The notes under the pieces were generated by a model, which saw only the letters and a list, made by a program, of their open reading frames with translations, was not told where the DNA came from and did no database searches. A stretch of DNA of 64,000 bases, from positions 62,001-126,000 of the forward strand of contig MPMV01000001.1 in assembly GCA_002238685.1 (NCBI GenBank), given 5' to 3'. The translations under genes and the position numbers were made by a program. How positions within the stretch are numbered: the stretch's first letter is position 1; each line of letters opens with the position of its first letter. Source of the DNA: a bacterium EF100-94H03 bin56. GTDB taxonomy: Bacteria; Pseudomonadota; Alphaproteobacteria; SP197. Positions 42,691 to 50,249 of the stretch are shown here, piece after piece.

Positions 42691-43320
42691 TCAGAAACTG
42701 CCTTCGAGAGCAGCCTCGAGAAGGACCAGACGATCGTTACCCCAGAAGAGCCTGCCATCGAAGTGGAAGGAAGGGACACCGAAGGCGCCAAGGGAAGCCG
42801 CTTCGCTGACCCTTGCCTCGTTCATCTCCTCGACTTCATTGCCCTCCAGATCGCGCCGGAAGCGATCGACGTCGAGTCCCTCGACTGCTGCCGCCTCCGT
42901 CAGATCCGTGATGTCGATTGCCGTGCGTTCGTCGATGAAGATGAGAGCCATGACGCGGCGGCTCATGGCCTCGACAGCACCCTGGCGTTCACCGGCAAGG
43001 CAGGCATGCGCTGTCAGCCGGTGATCGAAGGTGAGACGGTCGACGGGTTCGTTGTAGGGGACACGGTAGTGACGGGCCCACATCAGGGCATCCCGCTTGC
43101 GGTAGTCCCAGTCGTATTGCCCTGACGGTGGCGCCTTCACGCCCTTTCCGTCCACCGGAACAAAGGGGTCCCTCGCGTCACGGCAGATGAGGGCCCTGCT
43201 GTTCAGCGGCAGCCAGCGAAAGCGGCAATCCAGCCGTTCGGACATCGCAGACACCTGTGTGGATGCAAGGTACGAGTAACGGCTGCCCGCACCGAAATAG
43301 AAATCGACCGACCGGCTCAC
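42691..43320 (-). CDS. DsbA-family thioredoxin-like protein, 2-hydroxychromene-2-carboxylate isomerase type
   Basis: 209-aa kappa-GST/DsbA fold protein. The N-terminal VDFYFGAGSRYSYLASTQ has a serine-centred active site instead of CxxC, as in HCCA isomerase of naphthalene degradation. Conserved C-terminal LGAFGVPSFHFDGRLFWGNDRL marks the glutathione/cis-Pro region. The GTG start overlaps the Rieske oxygenase stop (GTGA), so the two are co-translated. A glutathione-dependent step after ring or amine oxidation is plausible. Confidence 0.82.
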   Translation of the reverse strand: MSRSVDFYFGAGSRYSYLASTQVSAMSERLDCRFRWLPLNSRALICRDARDPFVPVDGKGVKAPPSGQYDWDYRKRDALMWARHYRVPYNEPVDRLTFDHRLTAHACLAGERQGAVEAMSRRVMALIFIDERTAIDITDLTEAAAVEGLDVDRFRRDLEGNEVEEMNEARVSEAASLGAFGVPSFHFDGRLFWGNDRLVLLEAALEGSF

Positions 43321-44468
43321 TCGGCTGCCTGGGGCACGGGCAAGGGGCCCCCTTCCATCGCCTGCATGACCAGCATGTGGAAATGATGCACGGCATGCTC
43401 GCTGATGTGGCTGCGCGAGCTGTCGACAATGAAGCGGCCACGGTCGTAACCGCGGGATTTCAGGCCCATGTGGACGCTCTCGCACAGCGCGATGTCCTCG
43501 GGCTGCAGGACATCGACAACATAGTCGACGGCAGCACGTGACTGATCGGTCAGTGTGCCTCCCAGAGAGTGCCAGTGAAGATGCTCGATGCAGCGTTCCG
43601 GACCATCGGGGATCATCTGAAGGGTCATGAGATTGGGCTCGCCCGGCATCAGCCAGATCGTCAGGTTCGGCCACACGAAGTAACCGGCGTATCCGAAGTC
43701 GACATCTCCCGACTCGAAATCATAAGCCTGGTTGGTCTGAGAGCGCGGCTTGTCCGATGTCTGTCCGGACCAGTACTGGTGGGTGCGGTTCCGGTACGAC
43801 GGCATCGCCACCATGTCGACGAAGGCCGGATGTGCCGGTTCGCAGTGGTAGCACTCCTGGAAGTTGTCGATGACCACCTTCCAGTTGGCCTTCAGGGTGA
43901 AGTCCCTGTGACACGCCGGCTCGAGAGATGCGGCCCGGGGCATCCAGCGCAGGATGTCTTCCTCGAGTCCGGCGTACTGTTCGCTGAACGGGAGGGCTTG
44001 CGCGTCGAGATTGACGAAGACGAGGCCGAGCATCGTGTCGACCCTGACCTGCTTCAGCGAAAACTCCGACTTCTCGAAATCGCGGACATTCTCGCAACCA
44101 CGCGCCGTTCTCAGGGACCCGTCGAGGTTGTAGGCCCAGGCGTGGTAGGGGCATGTCATGACGGGCCCCAGGGTCCCGTTGCCCTTGAGGACGCGGTGCG
44201 CCCGGTGCTGGCAGACATTGTAGAAGCAGCGCAGGGCGCCATCACGCCCCCTCACCAGAGCGAGGCTCTCGTCAGCGATGTCCACCACCCGATAGCTGCC
44301 CGGCGCCCTGAGGGTGCTCTCGTGGCCGACAAACAGCCATGAGCGGGCGAAGATTCGCTCCTTTTCCTCGTCGAAGATCAAGGGATCGGTGTAGTAGCGC
44401 GACGCCATCGTGAAGGAACGGGAAGGGTCGCCGTGGAGGCCTCCCGGAAGGGTATCATGGAGTGTCAT
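43317..44468 (-). CDS. Rieske non-heme iron oxygenase, large subunit
   Basis: 383 aa. The Rieske [2Fe-2S] site reads CQHRAH then CPYHAW, giving C-x-H and C-x2-H spacing. The mononuclear iron and bridging residues lie in DNFQECYHCEPAHPAF near residue 185. The sequence is of the GbcA/CntA-type that oxidises N-methylated compounds or small aromatics, but the substrate is not certain. No reductase gene is adjacent. The start ATG at 44468 is chosen; the frame extends upstream to 44579. A decayed copy of its first about 45 codons lies at 46.3 kb. Confidence 0.87.
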   Translation of the reverse strand: MTLHDTLPGGLHGDPSRSFTMASRYYTDPLIFDEEKERIFARSWLFVGHESTLRAPGSYRVVDIADESLALVRGRDGALRCFYNVCQHRAHRVLKGNGTLGPVMTCPYHAWAYNLDGSLRTARGCENVRDFEKSEFSLKQVRVDTMLGLVFVNLDAQALPFSEQYAGLEEDILRWMPRAASLEPACHRDFTLKANWKVVIDNFQECYHCEPAHPAFVDMVAMPSYRNRTHQYWSGQTSDKPRSQTNQAYDFESGDVDFGYAGYFVWPNLTIWLMPGEPNLMTLQMIPDGPERCIEHLHWHSLGGTLTDQSRAAVDYVVDVLQPEDIALCESVHMGLKSRGYDRGRFIVDSSRSHISEHAVHHFHMLVMQAMEGGPLPVPQAAE

Positions 44469-44786
44469 CGTGGCAGTCCGCTGACCATCGTCATTACCGT
44501 ACCCTTCTTGATCTCCAGTCCGGGCTGTGACCTCGGTATAGTGTCTGAACAGGCCACATTCAATCGAGATGTGTTGCACCCGTCCATCAAGAATATCTCA
44601 ATGAATGAGCGTGTGCCCGATGAATGCCTCCCGACATTGGCAAGCCTGGCTGACGGCTTGACATTGGAGCAATCGAGTCCGGATCATCGGGCCAGGAGGC
44701 GGCGACCATGGCATTGAAGAGGCCGCGGGTGGAAGCTGACCTTCTGCTTGTGATCGAAGTCCAGAACGACTTTTGTCCCGGTGGCG
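44303..44786. repeat. Segmental duplication, copy A (Rieske 5' end, intergenic, pncA 5' end)
   Basis: About 484 bases resemble 46255-46599 in the same orientation. Shared blocks include AAACAGCC(A/G)TGA followed by GGGCGAAGAT, AGGAACGGGAAGGG, GTGGCAGTCCG, GAATGCCTCCCGA, GTCCGGATCAT and the first about 78 bases of pncA. Copy A keeps the Rieske gene intact and holds about 115 extra intergenic bases. Confidence 0.85.
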
Positions 44787-44863
44787 ACTGCACTGTGGCC
44801 GACATCAAGCAGGCGATGACCCGGCCCGGCATCCCGACCCGCCTCGAGAGTGAGCGGTGGTAG
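44708..44863 (+). pseudogene. Truncated nicotinamidase (pncA 5' fragment)
   Basis: Reads MALKRPRVEADLLLVIEVQN then DFCPGG, matching the first about 26 residues of the intact pncA at 46.5 kb, then continues into unrelated sequence to a stop at 44861-44863. The catalytic aspartate has changed to Glu in VIEVQNDF. Preceded by the same GGAGGCGGCGA ribosome-site region as the intact gene. A relic of the duplication; it overlaps the MFS start by seven bases. Confidence 0.8.
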
Positions 44864-46068
44864 ACCGCGTTCCGCCGGCCGATACCGGCGCAGGACGGCG
44901 TCTTCCGATCCTGGCCTTCTGTGCCGGCCACATGGCCGTCGACTGGCCCCACGGCGCGCTCTGGATCCTGATTCCGGCGATCGGCGTTGCCATGGACCTT
45001 TCGCCGTCCGACCTCGGGTTGATGGTGAGCCTTACGGCAATCGGGGGCACGCTGAGCCTGATCCCCGCCGGGATGCTCAGCGACCACACCCGACGCCGGG
45101 GTACACTCTTCGTCAGCACCTTCGTCTGGGTAGCGGCGGGCTACGGCCTTGCCAGCATGGCGCCGGATTTCTGGTCCCTCACGCTGTTGCTTGCTGTCGC
45201 CGGGATGGGCACCTCGGCCTGGCATCCCCTGGCCACGGGGACGCTGACGCAGACCCTGCCGGCGCAGCGGGCGCGGGTGCTGGGTATCCATGCCATGGGC
45301 GGCACCCTTGCCGAAGTCTTTGCGCCCGTGCTGACCGGTGCCCTGCTGGTCCACGTCGATTGGCGGCAGGGCCTGTTTCTGTCCGTCGTTCCCGCCGTTG
45401 CCCTTGGCATCGTCTTCTTTGCCGTCCGCGGCCGCCTGACGGTCCCCGTCGAATCGGGGGCGCGCATGGTGGATCTCAAGGACCTCGCGCAGCGCTGGCT
45501 CAGTCGAGCCGGCCTCCTGCTCGTGGCGATGATCAGCGTCTACAACATGGCCATCATGGCGATGCTCGCGATGGCAACGCTCTTCATCGTCAACGATCTC
45601 GGCATTTCCGAGTTCTGGGCCGGCATCGCATTCGCTGCGATGATCCTGGCCGGCGCGGTGCTGCAACCGGTGATGGGGCAGCTTTCCGACACGCTGGGCC
45701 GGCGCAAGATCTTCGCCTTCTCGCTCCTGGCTGCCGCGCCTCTTGGCTTCTTGATGCCCCTGGTCGAGGCGCCATGGCTCGCCCTGGCCTTCCTGATAAT
45801 CATGATCGGGGCTTTCTACGGCGTTCGCTCGGTCGTGCTCGCTTCGGCCTTGGATTTCGCCGGCAAGCGTGAGGGAACGACGCTGGCGCTGGCCTTCGCG
45901 CTTATGGACGGTGTCGGTGCGTTGGGCGCCTTCCTGGGCGGCTACGTTGGCGACCTTGACCTCGCCTATGCCTTCTCGCTCGCCTCGGCGTTTGCCGTGG
46001 TGGCAGCGATCCTCGCCGCGGCCTCGTCGCTTGTCTCCCCGCGCACACGGACAGGGCCGGCAACATGA
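44857..46068 (+). CDS. MFS transporter
   Basis: 403-aa twelve-helix major facilitator, of the fosmidomycin-resistance-like type. A conserved GMLSDHTRRRGTL loop between helices 2 and 3 and its echo GQLSDTLGRRKIF between helices 8 and 9 identify the two halves. GTG start at 44857; FCAGHMAVDWPHGALWILIPAI begins helix 1. It lies between the two copies of a segmental duplication and its stop overlaps the start of a truncated hisA-like gene, so it came with that gene from another context (inference). Confidence 0.87.
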   Translation: MVDRVPPADTGAGRRLPILAFCAGHMAVDWPHGALWILIPAIGVAMDLSPSDLGLMVSLTAIGGTLSLIPAGMLSDHTRRRGTLFVSTFVWVAAGYGLASMAPDFWSLTLLLAVAGMGTSAWHPLATGTLTQTLPAQRARVLGIHAMGGTLAEVFAPVLTGALLVHVDWRQGLFLSVVPAVALGIVFFAVRGRLTVPVESGARMVDLKDLAQRWLSRAGLLLVAMISVYNMAIMAMLAMATLFIVNDLGISEFWAGIAFAAMILAGAVLQPVMGQLSDTLGRRKIFAFSLLAAAPLGFLMPLVEAPWLALAFLIIMIGAFYGVRSVVLASALDFAGKREGTTLALAFALMDGVGALGAFLGGYVGDLDLAYAFSLASAFAVVAAILAAASSLVSPRTRTGPAT

Positions 46069-46262
46069 TCCTGCCCTCCATCGAACTCATGGACGGTCGT
46101 GCCGTGCAGATCTTGGTTGGCAGGGAGACGGCCATCATCGCCGGCGACCCCAGACCGGTCGCCAAACACTCCGGCTCGCTTGCGAGATTGCCGTGATCGA
46201 TCTCGATGCCGCCCTCGGACAGGGCAACAACCGCGCGCTGATCGAGGAACTCGTGCGCCTTG
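46065..46262 (+). pseudogene. Truncated, frameshifted hisA-like gene (N-terminal fragment)
   Basis: ATG overlaps the MFS stop (ATGA). Reads MILPSIELMDGRAVQILVGR, then AGDPRPVAK, matching the start of HisA-type (beta-alpha)8 isomerases; the frame then shifts and continues as EIAVIDLDAALGQGNNRALI before running into the duplicated Rieske segment. About 65 of the expected about 240 codons remain. Not functional. Confidence 0.8.
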
Positions 46263-46599
46263 AGTGCGCTTTCGTGTCCGGCAAACAGCCGTGAACGGGC
46301 GAAGATGCGTTCCAGTTTCTCCTCGAAGATCACAGGATCGGCGTCGCAGCCCGAAGCCATGGTGCAGGAACGGGAAGGGAATGACGGAATGTCATTGTGG
46401 CAGTCCGCCGACCGTCGTCATCTCTGTGCCTCAAGAATGCCTCCCGATGTCGGCGGCTCGGCGGATTGCTTGACATCGGGGCGATCAGGTCCGGATCATT
46501 GGCTGGGGAGGCGGCGAACCATGGCATTGATGAGGCCGCTGGCGGAAGCTGATCTTCTGCTTGTGATCGACGTCCAGAACGACTTTTGTCCCGGCGGCG
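46255..46599. repeat. Segmental duplication, copy B
   Basis: Direct-orientation counterpart of 44303-44786, about 345 bases, with an internal deletion of roughly 115 bases in the intergenic part. Here the pncA end is intact and the Rieske end is cut. The two copies bracket 1.47 kb holding the MFS gene and the hisA fragment. Similarity by eye is clear but well below identity, so the event is old. Confidence 0.85.
46262..46395 (-). pseudogene. Rieske oxygenase 5' remnant
   Basis: On the minus strand a short frame reads DPVIFEEKLERIFARSRLFA, then GHESAL, matching DPLIFDEEKERIFARSWLFV and GHESTL of the intact Rieske gene. The original start codon is kept at 46393-46395 but is out of frame with this block, so at least one indel has occurred, and the homology stops at the hisA fragment. 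No cluster-binding residues remain. Confidence 0.8.
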
Positions 46600-47162
46600 C
46601 GCTCGGTGTTCCCGGGGGAGATGAGGTGGTCGCCGTCATCAACCGGATGGCGCCGCACTTTCATCATTGCGTCGTCACCCAGGACTGGCATCCGGCGGAT
46701 CATCTCTCCTTTGCCAGCAGTCACCCCGGCCGCCAGCCCCTCGAGACGGTCACCCTCGATTATGGTGAACAGGTGCTGTGGCCCGATCACTGCGTTCAGG
46801 GTAGTCACGGCGCGTGCTTCCACCGCGACCTCGATTGGCGCGGTGCCGACCTCGTCCTGCGCAAGGGATTCCACCGCGCCATCGATTCCTATTCGGCGTT
46901 CCAGGAGAACGACAGGGCCACTCCCACCGGACTTGCCGGCTACCTGCGCGAACGGGGTTCCAGGCGTCTGTTCATCGCCGGCCTGGCGACGGATTTCTGT
47001 GTTGCCTGGACGGCACTCGATGCGGTGGCGGCAGGTTTCGACGCCGTCCTCGTCGAGGATGCCTGCCGGGCCATCGACCTCGATGGTTCACTCGCCGCCG
47101 CCATGGGGGCCATGACCAGCGCCGGGGTCACGATCACCCGCTCCACCGCGGTCACCGGCTGA
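46521..47162 (+). CDS. pncA: Nicotinamidase
   Basis: Hydrolyses nicotinamide to nicotinate and ammonia for NAD salvage; cytoplasmic, 213 aa. The isochorismatase-fold triad is visible: aspartate in VIDVQNDF, lysine in LVLRKGFH and cysteine in ATDFCVAWTA. Metal-binding residues in TQDWHPADHLSF and WPDHCVQGSHGA are conserved. Upstream GGAGGCGGCGAACC provides a ribosome site. Its 5' end and upstream region are duplicated at 44.3-44.8 kb. Confidence 0.92.
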   Translation: MALMRPLAEADLLLVIDVQNDFCPGGALGVPGGDEVVAVINRMAPHFHHCVVTQDWHPADHLSFASSHPGRQPLETVTLDYGEQVLWPDHCVQGSHGACFHRDLDWRGADLVLRKGFHRAIDSYSAFQENDRATPTGLAGYLRERGSRRLFIAGLATDFCVAWTALDAVAAGFDAVLVEDACRAIDLDGSLAAAMGAMTSAGVTITRSTAVTG

Positions 47163-47164
47163 GA

Positions 47165-48439
47165 TCAGCCGGCTGCCGCCGAGCGCAAGCCTGCGTTCTG
47201 CCAGAAATCCGTTGTGGCGCCAACGTGGGCCGCGAGATGGCGTGTCAGATCGCACGCATCGTCTCCCGCCCCGTGGATGAAACTCGACTTGCGGCGACGC
47301 AGGAATGTCAGTCCGATGCGGTAGAGCCCCGGTGCCACCACACCTCCGTCGTGACGCAGCCGGCCCTTGCGATCGAACACCGGAAGATGGAGCCACGAAT
47401 GGTCGGCCTCGAATCCTGTGGTCCAGATCACGCTTCGAATACCCTCCCGGGCGAAATCGAGAACGAGATCCGGTGACTCGGGAAGGCGCGTCGGGTCCGG
47501 CCGCTCCGGTGCCTCCACCACGCCGTCAAGCCCGTGGCAGGTGGCCCACTCGTCAAAGGTGTCGAGAAGACGGCCCTGCTTGAGGTCCGCAAGGGCACAC
47601 TTGTTGGCCAGTGAGCCGGAGAACTGGGCCCGTCCGTCCGCGATGCCTGCAAGACGTCCCACCAGCCGCACGCCTCTTGCCGTCAGCGCGTTGAGGTCGA
47701 GCGTGCTCCTGGGGACGCTGCCAACGAGTTGCGGTGACGGCACGCGGCGGGCCCGCGCAACATCCTCGATCTCGTCCCAGCGTTCGTCGTGAAGACCCGT
47801 GCGGTCGAACCACCAGAAGATATCCCGTCCCCGGTACAGTCTCGGCATGCGCACATGCTCTCCCACGGCGAGGGTGACCGGGCGTCCCGAGCGCTGCACC
47901 TCGTCTGCAATCTGGACGCCGCTTGCCGATGCACCGACCACCAGGACGCCTCCCGGAGGCAGGCTGGAAGGAGAGGTGTAGTCGAAGGGCGTCAGCGACT
48001 CGACGTCGACAGGCAGGGATGGAGCGAAGGCCGGAATCCGGGCGATGTCGAATCCGCCCGAAGCGATGACCACAGCGGAACACGCGATGGTGCCCCGGTC
48101 GGTGATCACCTGGTAGCCGTCCGCCAATGCCGTCACCGATTCGACGTTCGTGCGTGTCCACAGCGCCGGGCTGACGAGACCTGCGTAGCGTTCCAGGAAG
48201 GCGACGACTCCTGCCATGTCCATGTAGCCATCGGGGTCGTCACCGTCATAGGCCAGTCCCGGCAGGCGGGTCAGCCAGTTCGGTGTGAGCAGCCTGAGCG
48301 ACTCCCAGCGCCCGGTGCGCCAGGAGTGGCCCACCTCGCCGCGCTCGATGACCACGTGGTCGATGCCGAGCGCGGCGAGGCAGTGACTCGTCGCAAGGCC
48401 GGACTGGCCGGCGCCTATGACGACTGCGGTCGTGCGCAT
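47165..48439 (-). CDS. Flavin-containing monooxygenase-like NAD(P)/FAD oxidoreductase (CzcO type)
   Basis: 424-aa flavoprotein with FAD motif VVIGAGQSGLATSHCLAALG near the N-terminus, the WRTGRWESLRLLTPNW segment typical of CzcO/YUCCA-like proteins, and a second dinucleotide motif VLVVGASASGVQIADEV near residue 165. Likely NADPH-dependent oxygenation of a small molecule. Seven bases downstream of the OsmC gene on the same strand, hence probably co-transcribed. Convergent with pncA, two bases between stops. Confidence 0.87.
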   Translation of the reverse strand: MRTTAVVIGAGQSGLATSHCLAALGIDHVVIERGEVGHSWRTGRWESLRLLTPNWLTRLPGLAYDGDDPDGYMDMAGVVAFLERYAGLVSPALWTRTNVESVTALADGYQVITDRGTIACSAVVIASGGFDIARIPAFAPSLPVDVESLTPFDYTSPSSLPPGGVLVVGASASGVQIADEVQRSGRPVTLAVGEHVRMPRLYRGRDIFWWFDRTGLHDERWDEIEDVARARRVPSPQLVGSVPRSTLDLNALTARGVRLVGRLAGIADGRAQFSGSLANKCALADLKQGRLLDTFDEWATCHGLDGVVEAPERPDPTRLPESPDLVLDFAREGIRSVIWTTGFEADHSWLHLPVFDRKGRLRHDGGVVAPGLYRIGLTFLRRRKSSFIHGAGDDACDLTRHLAAHVGATTDFWQNAGLRSAAAG

Positions 48440-48446
48440 GGCGCGT

Positions 48447-49010
48447 TCAGGTCACCTCGACGGTGATGTTGGTCGGATTGGTCACGATGTCGAAGACCGC
48501 CGAACGCTTTTGCGACTGGGCGACAAGAGCCCTGATGTCATCGGGAGTGGCATCGGCATCGATGTCATAGGTGACACGGATGTGGCTGAAGCCGTTCCTG
48601 ACATCCGAATCGGCTCCCAGGATACCCTGGATATCCATGTCGCCCTCGACCGTGGCCTTGACCGAGTTCAGCTGGATTTCCCGGTTCTGGGCCACCGCGG
48701 CCACACCGGCCGTGAGGCAGCTTGCCAGTCCGACGAGGACGATCTCGACGGGTGTCGCCGCATTGTCTTCGGCTGCGAAGACGAGGGGGTGGTCGGCTTC
48801 GAAGTCGAATTCCGACTTGTGCTCATGTTCGTCGCCGAGCCCGTAGTAGCCCCTGACCGACGAGCGGGAGTGGGTGCCATGGACCCACTCGTTGGTGGCA
48901 CGCCAGACGAAACGGCCGGCCTCCGGAGTTTCGGCAAGGGCGTTGCGGGCACCGAGCAGGGCCTCGACGTTGACGCCGTTTTCTGCTGATTTGACCTGTA
49001 CTTCAGTCAT
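48447..49010 (-). CDS. OsmC family protein
   Basis: 187-aa OsmC-like protein of the group that reduces organic hydroperoxides. One conserved cysteine lies in VGLASCLTAGVAAVA near residue 100; a second, resolving cysteine is not evident, so peroxidase activity is uncertain. ATG at 49010 has AAGGAG seven bases upstream; the frame extends eleven codons further without a ribosome site. Forms an apparent operon with the flavin monooxygenase. Confidence 0.85.
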   Translation of the reverse strand: MTEVQVKSAENGVNVEALLGARNALAETPEAGRFVWRATNEWVHGTHSRSSVRGYYGLGDEHEHKSEFDFEADHPLVFAAEDNAATPVEIVLVGLASCLTAGVAAVAQNREIQLNSVKATVEGDMDIQGILGADSDVRNGFSHIRVTYDIDADATPDDIRALVAQSQKRSAVFDIVTNPTNITVEVT

Positions 49011-49340
49011 CACTGTCTCCTTTTCAGGGATCGGGGTTGGCAACGCAGGAACGCGTCCTCCCGAACGGCAGGAAAGGAGCCCGATGCGAACTGGGCACGC
49101 AGCAGCCGAGTGTGAAAAACCTGGAATTTCAAGACGGATTCATTCATCCGACGGCACTCCACTCTCAACTCCTACGCGCTCAGAAGAGCGCCGAGAGCGG
49201 TGTGACCGCATATCGGCTGACTCATCGATCAGGCATTGGCACCGTCGAGACGGTTGCCGCGGCTTCAAAGGGCCTGTCCCTCCACCGCTCTGGATGAGCG
49301 CGTCCTGAATCGTCACTCTGGAATCAGCTCCGTGACATTG
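49011..49340. other. Intergenic region upstream of osmC
   Basis: About 330 bases with no supported gene. The promoter of the leftward osmC operon should lie near its left end. No tRNA fold, palindromic operator or terminator was recognised. Confidence 0.4.
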
Positions 49341-49660
49341 TCAAGTGGTTTGTTCGGGTCCGTCGAGACGCCTGATGCGGCTTTCGCGAATCACGGAAAT
49401 GATGTCGGCCGCAGATATGTCGTCGGCCTGGAGATCGACCAGCGCCGCATCGATGATCACGTCAGCCGTCTCGAGTACACGGTATCCGTCGCCACCGCCG
49501 GCAAGGTCATGTCACCGTTGAACGTGACGAGGGCCGCGCTGCCCAGGGATGCCGCGCGCGCCCTTGTCCGGGCGACCACCGCAGCGATGCGGGGTGCAGC
49601 GGTCATGTCGTCCCGGTCGTTCAGGTGAATGACAGTCAGTCGCTCCGTCCCGTGGCCAAC
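49341..49660 (-). pseudogene. 5'-nucleotidase (UshA-like) relic with internal deletion
   Basis: On the minus strand the start of a metallophosphoesterase is readable: LTVIHLNDRDDMTAAPRIAA, then ALVTFNGDM. In a shifted frame the tail of the 5'-nucleotidase C-terminal domain follows at once: LAGGGDGYRVLETADVIIDA, then DDIS and ending RIRRLDGPEQTT with a stop at 49341. The about 400 residues normally in between are missing, so a large deletion joined both ends. No active-site metal motifs beyond the first remain. Confidence 0.65.
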
Positions 49661-49936
49661 AGACCGAAGGCAAGAGCCAGCGCCGGAAAAGCCCGGCACG
49701 GAATTCGGCCGGGTATGGGGCAACTCCACGGAACAACCTCTCACGGATCGTCCCGCAATGCGGACTGCCAGGGAGTGCGCGAGGCGTGGGGAGCGGACGG
49801 TTCGGGGTCCGCCGAAGCGAAATCCCGGGGCGTTCCCTCTGTCTGGTATTCCGTGGCCGGGATCAGGCACCCGGTGGCACAACGCTGCCAGTGCTATCCG
49901 GTGGCCAGTTGGCCCGTCGTGCGGCCCCTTGGGAGG
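49661..49936. other. Intergenic region, no gene recognised
   Basis: About 275 bases between the nucleotidase relic and the DUF1127 gene. Open frames exist on both strands but have the repetitive Arg/Pro/Ser composition of chance frames at high GC. Confidence 0.4.
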
Positions 49937-50104
49937 CTATGGCCCGGTGAGGGGTGTCCGACGGGGGAGCGAGCGGACCAAGCGGGCAACCTGGTCACGC
50001 TCGATCCCGATGTCTCGCAACTGTTCGTCGGAGAGAGTCGCGAGTTGACGGCGGGTACGCCGGACGTTCCAGGCGTGGCGAATGTGATCGAGAAGGCCTG
50101 ACAT
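49937..50104 (-). CDS. DUF1127 small protein
   Basis: 55-aa basic protein typical of alphaproteobacteria: LDHIRHAWNVRRTRRQLATL, followed by SDEQLRDIGIERDQVARLV, the core of the DUF1127 (YjiS-like) domain, with an Arg/Pro tail. A GGGA run eight bases before the ATG may act as ribosome site. Family members in Agrobacterium and Rhodobacter affect phosphate or stress-related RNA turnover, but the role of this copy is unknown. Too short for automatic 60-residue cut-offs. Confidence 0.8.
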   Translation of the reverse strand: MSGLLDHIRHAWNVRRTRRQLATLSDEQLRDIGIERDQVARLVRSLPRRTPLTGP

Positions 50105-50249
50105 GGATGGTATCCCGGTTACGGTCGTTGAACCTGTGTCTCAGATAGGTCGCCGCGCACCGGGCCGCCAGCGCTGTTATGACACCTCGGACATGCCTGG
50201 CATGCATACCGGGACCGTCCTCGGGGCAGCGCCATGCGTTTGTCCGTGG

